NCBI GenBank assembly: GCA_900544635.1
Contig: UQVV01000021.1
Location: 1 to 14,755 of the forward strand
Direction of reading: 5' to 3'
DNA length: 14,755 nucleotides
Origin: an uncultured Cloacibacillus sp.
GTDB taxonomy: Bacteria; Synergistota; Synergistia; Synergistales; Synergistaceae
In this document: positions 8,499-14,755 of the stretch, piece by piece
How positions within the stretch are numbered: the first letter of the stretch is position 1
Layout: each line of letters begins with the position of its first letter
Made by a program: the position numbers and the translations under genes
Notes under the pieces: model-generated
The model's input: only the letters and a program-made list of their open reading frames with translations
Database searches by the model: none
Told to the model about the DNA's origin: nothing

Positions 8499-9343
8499 TG
8501 GCGCTGATCGGCGCGCACATGTCCGTCGCGGGCGGGCTCGACAAGGCGTTCGAACGCGCGGACGCGCTCGGCTGCGAGTCGATGCAGATATTCACGCGCA
8601 GCCAGCGGCAGTGGCAGGCGCGCCCGGTCTCTCTGCAGGAGGCGGAGGGCTTTTACCGCGCGTGGCAGCGCTCGAACGTAAAGGCAGTCGTCTCGCACGC
8701 CTCGTACCTCATCAACATAGCCTCGCCCGACGCGGCGGTGCGCGCGAAAAGCGCCGCCGCGCTGCGCGAGGAGGTCGAGCGCTGCCGCCACCTGAACATC
8801 GACGACATAGTGCTGCACCCGGGCTTCGCGATGGACGCGGGCATTGACGCCGCGACGGCGAACATCGCGGAGACGCTGCTGCGCCTCTTCGACGCGACGC
8901 AGGAGTACAAGACGCGCATACTGCTCGAGACGATGGCGGGGCAGGGCACCTGCGTCGGCGGGGACCTCGCGCACTTCACGGAGATTCTCGACAAAGCAAA
9001 CTGGCACCCGCGCATCGGCCTCTGCATAGACACATGCCACGTCTTCGCCGCGGGCTGCGACCTGCGCTCGTCGGACGCGTACGAGCGGCTCGTCGCTGCG
9101 GCGGACAAGCACGTCGGCCTTTCGCGCGTGCGCTGCTGGCATCTCAACGACAGCAAGGCCGCGAGGGGGACGCACCTCGACCGCCACGCGCATCTCGGCG
9201 AGGGCGAGATAGGGCTTCACCCCTTCGCGCTGCTGATGAACGACGAACGCTTCGAAGAGACGCCGACGATACTCGAGACGCCGAAGGAGGGCGTCGGCGA
9301 CGAAGGCAACCTCTCTTTTCTGCGGAAGGTGCGCGGACAGTAG
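8498..9343 (+). CDS. nfo: Endonuclease IV (AP endonuclease)
   Basis: Cuts DNA 5' of abasic sites in base-excision repair; a trinuclear zinc TIM-barrel enzyme of 281 residues. All nine zinc ligands of the family can be placed: H67, H107, E144, D178, H181, H215, D228, H230 and E260, each within two residues of E. coli numbering. The signature stretches LLETMAGQG, CIDTCH, LNDSK and LETPK are present. The start is the ATG at 8498, which overlaps the pyk TGA (TGATG), so translation is probably coupled to pyk. An in-frame ATG at 8396 lies inside pyk and would add sequence that is only a shadow of pyk. A probable terminator follows 4 bases after the stop. Confidence 0.96.
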   Translation: MALIGAHMSVAGGLDKAFERADALGCESMQIFTRSQRQWQARPVSLQEAEGFYRAWQRSNVKAVVSHASYLINIASPDAAVRAKSAAALREEVERCRHLNIDDIVLHPGFAMDAGIDAATANIAETLLRLFDATQEYKTRILLETMAGQGTCVGGDLAHFTEILDKANWHPRIGLCIDTCHVFAAGCDLRSSDAYERLVAAADKHVGLSRVRCWHLNDSKAARGTHLDRHAHLGEGEIGLHPFALLMNDERFEETPTILETPKEGVGDEGNLSFLRKVRGQ

Positions 9344-9347
9344 CGCC

Positions 9348-9370
9348 GCGCGCCGCCGCGCCTTCTTTTT
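9348..9370 (+). terminator. Probable Rho-independent terminator after nfo
   Basis: GCGCG (9348-9352) pairs with CGCGC (9357-9361) around a 4-base loop, followed at 9363 by TTCTTTTT. The stem is short but all G/C. The T tract abuts the likely left end of the IS200 element. A second strong hairpin, the IS left-end stem, follows at 9381. Confidence 0.55.
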
Positions 9371-9380
9371 GTGTAAAGAA

Positions 9381-9403
9381 AACTCCAGGCTATGCCTGGA
9401 GTT
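9381..9403 (+). repeat. IS left-end hairpin
   Basis: AACTCCAGGC, loop TAT, then GCCTGGAGTT: a perfect 10-bp stem. In IS200/IS605 elements such subterminal hairpins in single-stranded DNA are what TnpA binds. In the RNA it could also stop read-through from nfo, though no T tract follows. Confidence 0.85.
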
Positions 9404-9430
9404 CATTCAGCTTATAGCTATGAGCAGAAG

Positions 9431-9486
9431 CTCCTCTGACGTAGTATAAGAAAGTCCGTCAACCGTCTTAGCAACGTACAGAGGAG
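9431..9486 (+). promoter_or_regulatory. Leader hairpin that can sequester the tnpA ribosome-binding site
   Basis: CTCCTCTG at 9431-9438 is perfectly complementary to CAGAGGAG at 9479-9486, which contains most of the GAGGAGG Shine-Dalgarno sequence (9481-9487). ACG at 9439-9441 can extend the stem with CGT at 9475-9477 if A9478 bulges. Inside, TAAGA (9447-9451) can pair with TCTTA (9466-9470). Salmonella IS200 is known to repress its transposase with a similar SD-hiding leader structure. A competing small hairpin, GAGC (9422-9425) with GCTC (9430-9433), uses part of the same strand. Confidence 0.65.
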
Positions 9487-9493
9487 GTCCAAC

Positions 9494-9976
9494 ATGGACA
9501 CAGAAACCCTAGCACATACAAAATGGAATTGCAAATATCATATAGTCTTTGCTCCGAAATTCAGAAGACAGATTATCTACGGCAGGCTGAAAACTGAGAT
9601 TGGGAAAATTTTAAGGACTCTCTGCGAGAGGAAAGAAATTGAAATTCTTGAAGCCAATCTCTGTGCAGACCATATCCATATGCTGATTGCCATACCGCCC
9701 AAATACAGTGTGTCGCAGATTATGGGATACCTGAAGGGCAAAAGCTCGCTTATGATATTCGACCGCTTTGCACATATGAAATACAAATATGGCAACAGAC
9801 ATTTCTGGTGCAGAGGATATTACGTAGACACAGTAGGGCGCAACCAGAAGAAAATAGCGGAGTATATCAGGAACCAGCTGAAAGAGGACTATCAAGCAGA
9901 CCAGCTGAGTTTGTTTGAGCCGGTAGACCCGTTTACGGGTAAGCCGGTCAACGCAGGCAAAAAAGATTCCCGGTAA
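9494..9976 (+). CDS. tnpA: IS200-family Y1/HUH transposase
   Basis: A 160-residue single-strand DNA transposase that cuts and rejoins the top strand at hairpin ends. The HUH metal motif is H60-I-H62 in ADHIHML, and the nucleophile is Y124 in AEYIRNQ, after the family block GYYVDTVG. The N-terminal KYHIVFAPKFRRQ and the central YLKGKSS motif are also typical. Length is normal and all key residues are present, so the enzyme may be active. ATG 9494 has GAGGAGG six bases upstream, inside the sequestering leader stem. The C-terminal tail (SLFEPVDPFTGKP) is encoded over the first of a series of hairpins, and the stop codon lies in the internal loop of the second. Codon use is AT-richer than in the neighbouring genes, a sign of horizontal arrival. 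Confidence 0.96.
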   Translation: MDTETLAHTKWNCKYHIVFAPKFRRQIIYGRLKTEIGKILRTLCERKEIEILEANLCADHIHMLIAIPPKYSVSQIMGYLKGKSSLMIFDRFAHMKYKYGNRHFWCRGYYVDTVGRNQKKIAEYIRNQLKEDYQADQLSLFEPVDPFTGKPVNAGKKDSR

Positions 9977-10063
9977 GCTCCTTTAGGAGCCGCCCGGGAA
10001 AGTGGTGCGGTTGGCGGACTTTCAAGCTCGTTTAGAGCTGCCGGTAATATGCCCTTATAGGGC
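9919..10063 (+). other. Series of four RNA-like hairpins at the 3' end of tnpA
   Basis: Hairpin 1: CCGG (9920-9923) with CCGG (9944-9947) outside, and ACCCG-TTTA-CGGGT (9927-9940) inside. Hairpin 2: TTCCCGG (9967-9973) with CCGGGAA (9994-10000) outside, and GCTCC-TTTA-GGAGC (9977-9990) inside. Both have a symmetric 3x3 internal loop, a 5-bp inner stem and a TTTA loop. Hairpin 3: AGCTC-GTTTA-GAGCT (10025-10039). Hairpin 4: GCCCT-TAT-AGGGC (10051-10063). The series runs up to the right-end stem. Whether it acts as RNA or as single-stranded DNA cannot be told from one copy. Confidence 0.6.
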
Positions 10064-10070
10064 TGGCACA

Positions 10071-10093
10071 AACTACCGGCTTAGCCGGTAGTT
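10071..10093 (+). repeat. IS right-end hairpin
   Basis: AACTACCGGC, loop TTA, then GCCGGTAGTT: a perfect 10-bp stem, matching the left-end stem at 8 of 10 positions per arm. It is followed by TTCTGATTT rather than a long T tract, so a role as the TnpA recognition hairpin is more likely than termination. Confidence 0.8.
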
Positions 10094-10125
10094 CTGATTT
10101 GTTCCGCTTCGCGCCGCTCTTGCGC

Positions 10126-10131
10126 TATAAT
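10126..10131 (+). promoter_or_regulatory. Candidate -10 box for the cdaA operon
   Basis: A perfect TATAAT lies 32 bases before the cdaA start, just outside the IS. The best -35 candidate, TTCCGC (10102-10107, 18-base spacer), is poor. It would let cdaA be expressed despite the terminator and IS separating it from nfo. Confidence 0.45.
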
Positions 10132-10163
10132 AGCGGAAAGATACTCGCGAGAGGGGTGCGCCG

Positions 10164-10991
10164 TTGACTTTCTTCAACCTGCGCTGGCAGGACTTCCTAG
10201 ACATACTCATAGTCGCTTTCCTCATATACAGAATTCTGCTTCTGCTCGTCGGCACGCGGGCGATGCAGCTTATCCGCGGCCTTCTGATAATCGGGCTCAT
10301 CGGCGCGGCGGCGAACCTGCTCGACCTTCGCAGCCTTTCGAACATCATGGGCCGCATGATCGGCGCCCTCATCATCATCATACCGATACTGTTCCAGCCC
10401 GAGCTGCGCCGTATGCTCGAAGAGCTCGGCAAGGGCCATCTGTGGAAGGTCGGCAGCAGCACGCAGGAGATAGACCAGCGCGCGGAGCAGCTCACGAAGG
10501 CCCTGCTCTACTGCCAGTCGCAGCGCATCGGCGCGCTCGTCGTGCTCCAGCGCGACACGAGCCTCAAGGACGTGTGGCGCACCGCCGTCCTGCTCAACGC
10601 GGACATAACCGAAGAGCTGCTGATTTCGATATTCTGGCCCGGCACGCCGCTGCACGACGGCGCGGTCGTCATCGACCAGCGCGAGATAGTCGCGGCGGGC
10701 TGCTATCTGCCGCTTACTGAAAAGACCGACATCTCGCGCTGGTACGGCACGCGCCACCGCGCTGCGCTCGGCGTCACGGAGATGTCAGACTCGATAGCCA
10801 TCGTCGTCTCCGAGGAGCGCGGCGAGATAAAGGCCGCCGTCTCGGGCCATTTCTCGCGCCCGCTCAACGAGGCGCAGGTGCGCAAGATGTGCAGCCACTA
10901 CTTCAGCCACGAGGCGAAGGAGACGAATTTCATGGACCGTCTGCGCGACGAGCTCCAGCAGCAGTGGGCCGGAGGCGATAAGAATGTCTAA
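10164..10991 (+). CDS. cdaA: Diadenylate cyclase CdaA (c-di-AMP synthase)
   Basis: A membrane-bound enzyme that condenses two ATP into cyclic di-AMP, a messenger controlling potassium/osmolyte balance and cell-wall homeostasis. The 275 residues begin with three membrane helices (about 12-29, 35-52 and 62-78). A short linker follows, then the DAC domain with DGA (165-167) and RHR (197-199), the ATP-binding and catalytic motifs. The start codon is TTG 10164, supported by GAGGGGTG a few bases upstream and by the MTFFNLRWQD N-terminus usual for CdaA; no ATG alternative precedes the first helix. It overlaps cdaR by 8 bases. It heads the cdaA-cdaR-glmM cluster known in Firmicutes and others. Confidence 0.96.
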   Translation: MTFFNLRWQDFLDILIVAFLIYRILLLLVGTRAMQLIRGLLIIGLIGAAANLLDLRSLSNIMGRMIGALIIIIPILFQPELRRMLEELGKGHLWKVGSSTQEIDQRAEQLTKALLYCQSQRIGALVVLQRDTSLKDVWRTAVLLNADITEELLISIFWPGTPLHDGAVVIDQREIVAAGCYLPLTEKTDISRWYGTRHRAALGVTEMSDSIAIVVSEERGEIKAAVSGHFSRPLNEAQVRKMCSHYFSHEAKETNFMDRLRDELQQQWAGGDKNV

Positions 10992-12297
10992 GGATACGAA
11001 AAGGCTCATCATAGCGAAGCTGCTGTGGCTGCGCGAGTCCGCGGCGAAGCTCGGCGCGAAATTCAACTACAAGGGCGGCAACTTCCTTCAGTCGAAGATG
11101 TTTTTGGGCGGCGTCTCGCTCTGCATCTCGCTGCTGCTCTGGTCGCTCGTCGCGCTCGACAACAACGCGGAGTCAGCGCGCACGATGCGCGACGAAATAG
11201 AGTACAGGAACCTCGGCGCGGGGTACTCGGTCAACGCGCCGGTCAAAGAGGTCGAGATAAAGCTAGAGGGTAAAATCAACGAGCTCTCCGGCATCGAGCC
11301 CTCCGATATAGTGTCCGAGGTGGACCTCGCTAATCTCAGGACGGGACGCTACACACTGCCCGTGCGCTTCGAGGCCCCGACCTTCGCGCGCGTCCGCAGC
11401 TGGCAGCCCGCGCTCGTCGAAGTCGAGATATACCGCAACGTCGAGCGCCGCGTCGAGATAACGGCGGAGACGACAGGCGAAGCGCCCGACGGCAAGGTCG
11501 TCTCGTCGATAGTAGTCAGCCCGGACCACGCGGTCGTCAGCGGGCCGGAGACCGACGTGCTCTCCGTGCAGGGGCTCGAGGTGCGCGTAAACCTCGACCA
11601 CCTTATGGAGAGCGGCAAGGTCAAGGTCCCGGTTATGATAAAGGATTCCTCGTCCTCCGAGGAACCGGCGCCGCGTCACAGGCGCGTCTCCGTCTCGCCG
11701 CAGGAGGCCGAGGTCGCCGTCACGTTTGAGGACGAGATCGTCGGCGAGCGCATACCGGTCAAGGTCTCCGTCACAGGCGAGCCGCACGCCGGGCTCCAGG
11801 TCGAGTCAGTGAAAGTCATCCCCGACAGCGTGTCGATACGCGGCAGCGCCGCCGCCGTCCGCAGCATCGACTCGCTCGTGCTCGCGCCGGTCGACATAAC
11901 GGGGCTCGAGCAGGACATACAGCTCATGATACCGATGGAGCCGACGCAGCTCCCGCCGGGCGTTGAGATAACGGGGACGGACCGCGCGCGCGTCGAGATA
12001 CATCTCTCCAAGAAAATGAGCGTGAAGACCTTCCAGAACGTCCCGCTGATGATAGCGGGGAACACGGCGTCGAAGGAATGGCGCTTCTCGCCGCCCTCCG
12101 TCAGCCTCACGATAGAGGGGCCGGAGACGGCGGTCGAGGCGCTCGAAGGACAGCATCCGCCCTGCGAGCTCTACGTCGACGTATCGAACATAGTTTCGCA
12201 GCACACCGAGCTCCCGGTGCTCGTGCGCGGCCTGAGGCCAGGCTTCCAGGTCGTCAGGACGGAGCCGGAGCAGGTCTCTGTGACTTCGGTGGAATAG
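10984..12297 (+). CDS. cdaR: YbbR-domain protein CdaR, regulator of CdaA
   Basis: A membrane-anchored extracytoplasmic protein of 437 residues; in Firmicutes CdaR binds CdaA and tunes its activity. A short positively charged cytoplasmic segment is followed by one membrane helix (about 39-58). Four YbbR-type beta repeats then begin near residues 70, 152, 252 and 345, recognisable by the recurring P-x-x-V.V.GP/G-x pattern (SPDHAVVSGPETDV, IPDSVSIRGSAAAV, SPPSVSLTIEGPETAV). ATG 10984 has GGAGG upstream, inside the cdaA 3' end, so translation is coupled. About 47 bases separate it from glmM. Confidence 0.9.
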   Translation: MSKDTKRLIIAKLLWLRESAAKLGAKFNYKGGNFLQSKMFLGGVSLCISLLLWSLVALDNNAESARTMRDEIEYRNLGAGYSVNAPVKEVEIKLEGKINELSGIEPSDIVSEVDLANLRTGRYTLPVRFEAPTFARVRSWQPALVEVEIYRNVERRVEITAETTGEAPDGKVVSSIVVSPDHAVVSGPETDVLSVQGLEVRVNLDHLMESGKVKVPVMIKDSSSSEEPAPRHRRVSVSPQEAEVAVTFEDEIVGERIPVKVSVTGEPHAGLQVESVKVIPDSVSIRGSAAAVRSIDSLVLAPVDITGLEQDIQLMIPMEPTQLPPGVEITGTDRARVEIHLSKKMSVKTFQNVPLMIAGNTASKEWRFSPPSVSLTIEGPETAVEALEGQHPPCELYVDVSNIVSQHTELPVLVRGLRPGFQVVRTEPEQVSVTSVE

Positions 12298-12344
12298 AAT
12301 AAACAACGGATAGAATATAAATTTTGCTCTGCGAGGTGGCCCTT

Positions 12345-13715
12345 TTGAACGAAGCGAAAGGAAAGAAAAGGCAGTTCTTTGGTACCGACGGAGTGCGCGA
12401 CATAGCGAACCAGGGCATGATGACGCCCGACGCCGCGATGCGCCTCGGCTCCGCATACGCCGTATTCCTCATGGAAAACGGCGTCGAGCGCCCCAAAATA
12501 GCGGTCGGGCGCGACACCAGACTCTCCGGCGAAATGCTCCAGTCCGCGCTCATGGCCGGCATAGCTTCGTCCGGCGGCGACGCGGTGGACCTCGGCGTCA
12601 TACCGACGCCCGGCGTCAGCAGCGCGGCCCTGCGCGGGCCGTTCAGCGGCGGCGCGGTCGTCAGCGCTTCGCACAACCCGGCGGAATACAACGGGATAAA
12701 GTTCCTCGACGGCGACGGCTTCAAGCTCACCGACGACGACGAAGCCGGCATTGAGGAAATATTCCTCGACGACGGACGCCGCCGCCGCGCCGCGCCCGAG
12801 CGTATCGGCACCGTGCGCGACGGCTCCGAATACCGCGCGGGATACGTTGAGGGGCTCGGAAAGCTCTTCCGCGACATCAAGGACCGCTCGTACCCGATAG
12901 TCATAGACGCGGCGAACGGCGCGGCCTCGTCCTACGTAGGCCCGCTCTTCTCAGAATGGAGCGGCGGCGTCACCTTCATGGCGAACGACCCCGACGGCAC
13001 GAACATCAACAAAAACGTCGGCGTCACGCACATAGAGACGCTCGCGGCGAAGGTGCGCGAGACCGGCGCGGCGCTAGGCATCGCCTACGACGGCGACACG
13101 GACCGCGTGCTGATGTGCGACGGCAAAGGCTGCGTCCTCGACGGCGACATAATGCTCTGGGTCATAGGCCGCTGGCTCGCCTCGCGCGGGGAGCTAGGCG
13201 CGGGCGTCGTCGCCACCGTCATGTCCAACATGGTGCTCGAGGACCTGCTCGCGCAGGAGGGCATAAAGGTCTTCCGCTGCCCCGTAGGCGACCGCTACGT
13301 CCTCGACACGATGAAGCGCGAGGGCGCGCGCATCGGCGGCGAGCAGTCGGGCCACATCATAGCGCTCGACTACGCGAACACCGGCGACGGCCTCTGCTCC
13401 GGAATACTGTTCCTCAAGGCCGTCGGCGAGCTCGGCGAGGACGTTTCGACGCTCGTCGACCGCTTCGACCGCTATCCGCAGGTGCTGCGCAACATGAAGG
13501 TCAAGGACAAGAACGCCGTAATGTCGAGCCCGCTCGTCGACGCCGCGGCGAAGGAGGCGGAACGGCTGCTTGCGGGCAAAGGCCGCATGCTTCTGCGTCC
13601 CTCGGGGACGGAGCCGCTCATCAGGATATTCGCGGAATCGCGCGACGCGGAGCTCATGAACCGCGCCGCGGACATAATGGAAGAGGCGATAGGAAAGGTT
13701 GTGAACGCACAGTGA
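12345..13715 (+). CDS. glmM: Phosphoglucosamine mutase
   Basis: Interconverts glucosamine-6-phosphate and glucosamine-1-phosphate on the way to UDP-GlcNAc, for peptidoglycan and LPS. The 456 residues show the N-terminal FFGTDGVR, the phosphoserine loop SASHNP (catalytic S109), the metal loop DGDTDR, the sugar loop GEQSGHI and the C-terminal phosphate loop RPSGTEPLIRI, all intact. The start chosen is TTG 12345, with GAGGTGG six bases upstream and only nine residues before QFFGTDG; the in-frame TTG at 12324 would place the SD inside the gene. The gap after cdaR is AT-rich (TAGAATATAAAT near 12312) and might hold a weak internal promoter without a clear -35. In Firmicutes GlmM binds and inhibits CdaA, which fits the cluster. 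The TGA overlaps the galU GTG. Confidence 0.95.
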   Translation: MNEAKGKKRQFFGTDGVRDIANQGMMTPDAAMRLGSAYAVFLMENGVERPKIAVGRDTRLSGEMLQSALMAGIASSGGDAVDLGVIPTPGVSSAALRGPFSGGAVVSASHNPAEYNGIKFLDGDGFKLTDDDEAGIEEIFLDDGRRRRAAPERIGTVRDGSEYRAGYVEGLGKLFRDIKDRSYPIVIDAANGAASSYVGPLFSEWSGGVTFMANDPDGTNINKNVGVTHIETLAAKVRETGAALGIAYDGDTDRVLMCDGKGCVLDGDIMLWVIGRWLASRGELGAGVVATVMSNMVLEDLLAQEGIKVFRCPVGDRYVLDTMKREGARIGGEQSGHIIALDYANTGDGLCSGILFLKAVGELGEDVSTLVDRFDRYPQVLRNMKVKDKNAVMSSPLVDAAAKEAERLLAGKGRMLLRPSGTEPLIRIFAESRDAELMNRAADIMEEAIGKVVNAQ

Positions 13716-14608
13716 GCGCAGGAACGGAATATAAAAAGATAAGGACGGCGGTATTTCCCGTCGCGGGCCTAGGGACACGCTTCCTCCCGGCGACGAAGGA
13801 CATCCCGAAGGAGATGATGCCGCTTATCGACCGCCCGCTCATCCACCACGGCGTAGACGAGGCGGTAGCATCCGGCTGCTCGCGCGTCGTATTCGTGACG
13901 GGGCAGGGCAAGGAGAGCATCTGCCGCTATTTCGAGCCGTCGTTCGAGCTCACGGCGCTGCTGCGCGAGCGCGGCAAGGCGGAGCTCGCCGACGCCGTCG
14001 ATTCGATATACAGGCTCGCGGAGTTCCATTACGCCTACCAGGCGAAGCCGCTCGGCCTCGGCCACGCGGTGCTCTGCGCAGAGGAATTCTGCCGCGACGA
14101 ATATTTCGGCCTGCTGCTCCCCGACGACGTAATGATCGCCGAGCCGACGGCGCTGTCTCAGCTCGAGGCCGTCCGCGAAAAATACGACGGCTCCGTGCTC
14201 TGTCTCGAAGAGGTCGCGCCCGAGGACGTTTCCCGCTACGGCATAGTCGACGCCGAGGAGATAGAGCCGGGCGTCTACCGCGTCCGCGGCCTCGTCGAAA
14301 AGCCGAAGCGTGAAGAAGCTCCTTCGCGCCTCGCAATCATGGGCCGCTATCTGCTCTCACCGAAAATCTTCAAGCATCTGAAGAACCTCAAGCGCGGCGC
14401 GGGCGGCGAGTACCAGCTCACCGACGCGATAGCCTCGCTGCTCGAGGAAGAGCCGGTCTACGCGACTATATACAAGGGCCAGCGCCTCGACTGCGGCGTA
14501 AAAGAGGGCTGGATTGAGGCGACCGTCGTCAAGGCCCTCGAGGACGAAAAGCTGCGCGAGATAGTGCTCAAAGCCGTGGAGGATTTCAAAGCGGCGCATG
14601 GCGCGTAA
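13712..14608 (+). CDS. galU: UTP-glucose-1-phosphate uridylyltransferase
   Basis: Makes UDP-glucose from UTP and glucose-1-phosphate for envelope polysaccharides. The 298-residue length is normal. The nucleotide loop is AVFPVAGLGTRFLPATK, followed by KEMMPLIDRP (commonly KEMLP.VDKP). Later come LLLPDDV, the sugar-binding VEKPK.EEAPS and GRYLL, and the GGEYQLTDAI stretch. The start is GTG 13712, which overlaps the glmM stop (GTGA), with GGAAAGG about 13 bases upstream, so coupling is likely. The open frame extends far upstream, but that part is an Arg-rich shadow of glmM. This is the last gene of the cluster. A related nucleotidyltransferase of other sugar specificity cannot be fully excluded. 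Confidence 0.92.
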   Translation: MSAGTEYKKIRTAVFPVAGLGTRFLPATKDIPKEMMPLIDRPLIHHGVDEAVASGCSRVVFVTGQGKESICRYFEPSFELTALLRERGKAELADAVDSIYRLAEFHYAYQAKPLGLGHAVLCAEEFCRDEYFGLLLPDDVMIAEPTALSQLEAVREKYDGSVLCLEEVAPEDVSRYGIVDAEEIEPGVYRVRGLVEKPKREEAPSRLAIMGRYLLSPKIFKHLKNLKRGAGGEYQLTDAIASLLEEEPVYATIYKGQRLDCGVKEGWIEATVVKALEDEKLREIVLKAVEDFKAAHGA

Positions 14609-14618
14609 AAAATAACGG

Positions 14619-14640
14619 AGCGCCGCGATGTTTGGGCGCT
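14619..14640. terminator. Weak hairpin after galU, possibly bidirectional terminator
   Basis: AGCGCC (14619-14624) pairs with GGCGCT (14635-14640) around a 10-base loop. On the plus strand no T tract follows. On the minus strand the stem is followed by CCG and a T-rich run (complement of 14607-14615), so it fits better as a terminator for a converging minus-strand gene. Confidence 0.35.
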
Positions 14641-14685
14641 GTGTGTATAGTAATTAAACTTATAAATAAAGACAGCCATATCGTC

Positions 14686-14706
14686 ATGCCGGGCTTGCCC
14701 CGGCAT
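14686..14706. repeat. Palindromic intergenic repeat
   Basis: ATGCCGGG, loop CTTGC, then CCCGGCAT: a perfect 8-bp stem preceded by CGTC and followed by CCAG. Closely similar CGTCATGCCGGGCTTG-type elements are familiar as dispersed intergenic repeats in many bacteria. Only one copy is in the window. No gene is visible in 14609-14755; a reverse-strand frame here is only a translation of the repeat. Confidence 0.55.
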
Positions 14707-14755
14707 CCAGATACCGTCTTGAAAGTCAAATATAAATGTAAGGCATCTCACTGTC

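Larger units (their letters stand above)
9371..10100 (+). mobile_element. IS200-type insertion sequence (IS200/IS605 family, tnpA only)
   Basis: The element comprises a left-end hairpin (9381-9403), a structured leader, the tnpA gene, a series of hairpins and a right-end hairpin (10071-10093). The total of about 0.7 kb is normal for IS200. The two terminal hairpins share the frame AACT-C-GGC, a 3-base T/A loop, then GCC-G-AGTT. As expected for this family, there are no terminal inverted repeats or visible target duplication. The exact ends cannot be fixed from one copy: the left end should lie a few bases 5' of the first stem and the right end a few bases 3' of the last. The inside is visibly AT-richer than its neighbours. 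No TnpB gene is present. Confidence 0.85.

Noticed and set aside
8477..9406. Minus-strand open frame of 309 codons opposite nfo
   Set aside because: Fully antisense to nfo, whose nine zinc ligands are all intact. The composition is that of a shadow frame.
9919..10093. Hairpin series as a CRISPR-like array
   Set aside because: The stems differ in sequence and there are no identical direct repeats or regular spacers.
9977..10163. TnpB gene or omega-RNA downstream of tnpA
   Set aside because: Only 187 bases separate tnpA from cdaA and no TnpB-like or RuvC-like frame exists, so a guide RNA partner is not supported.
12956..13711. Upstream extension of the galU frame giving a 550-residue fusion
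   Set aside because: The extra part is an Arg/His-rich shadow of glmM. The GTG at 13712, overlapping the glmM stop, gives a normal-length GalU.

Overview
The window is GC-rich bacterial chromosome. Ten protein genes lie on the plus strand and no convincing gene lies on the minus strand. Codon use is strongly biased to G/C third positions, yet isoleucine is often AUA. This, with the gene set (a TRAP homologue, a cdaA-cdaR-glmM cluster, a DnaE-type polymerase whose PHP metal site is complete), suggests a Gram-negative anaerobe of the Synergistota (Cloacibacillus/Synergistes-like). That assignment is an inference of low to moderate confidence, because no rRNA or other taxonomic marker is present.

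Left part (1-6452): a candidate promoter, an exported M48-type zinc metallopeptidase, then dnaX (clamp-loader tau) and dnaE (replicative polymerase alpha), only 3 bases apart. This is a replication block. Middle part (6468-9343): a small gene that is clearly the trp RNA-binding attenuation protein TRAP (mtrB), then pyruvate kinase with a C-terminal PEP-utiliser domain, then endonuclease IV, whose start overlaps the pyk stop. A GC hairpin with a T tract probably ends this transcript.

Between nfo and cdaA sits a single IS200-type element of about 0.7 kb (9371 to about 10100). It encodes a Y1/HUH transposase and is clearly more AT-rich than its surroundings. It has matching 10-bp hairpins at its two ends, a leader that can hide the transposase ribosome-binding site, and a chain of further hairpins running from the end of tnpA towards the right end. 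Two successive ones share the same architecture.

Right part (10164-14608): cdaA (c-di-AMP synthase), cdaR (its YbbR-domain regulator), glmM (phosphoglucosamine mutase) and galU (UTP-glucose-1-phosphate uridylyltransferase). Three have overlapping or near-overlapping ends and form a c-di-AMP/cell-envelope-precursor operon, probably with its own promoter just beyond the IS. The last 147 bases hold a weak hairpin and a palindromic intergenic repeat.

Most genes are ordinary housekeeping genes. The least ordinary observations are the TRAP gene and its setting, a weak cluster of GAG/UAG triplets at the mtrB-pyk junction, and the RNA-like hairpin series of the IS200 element.
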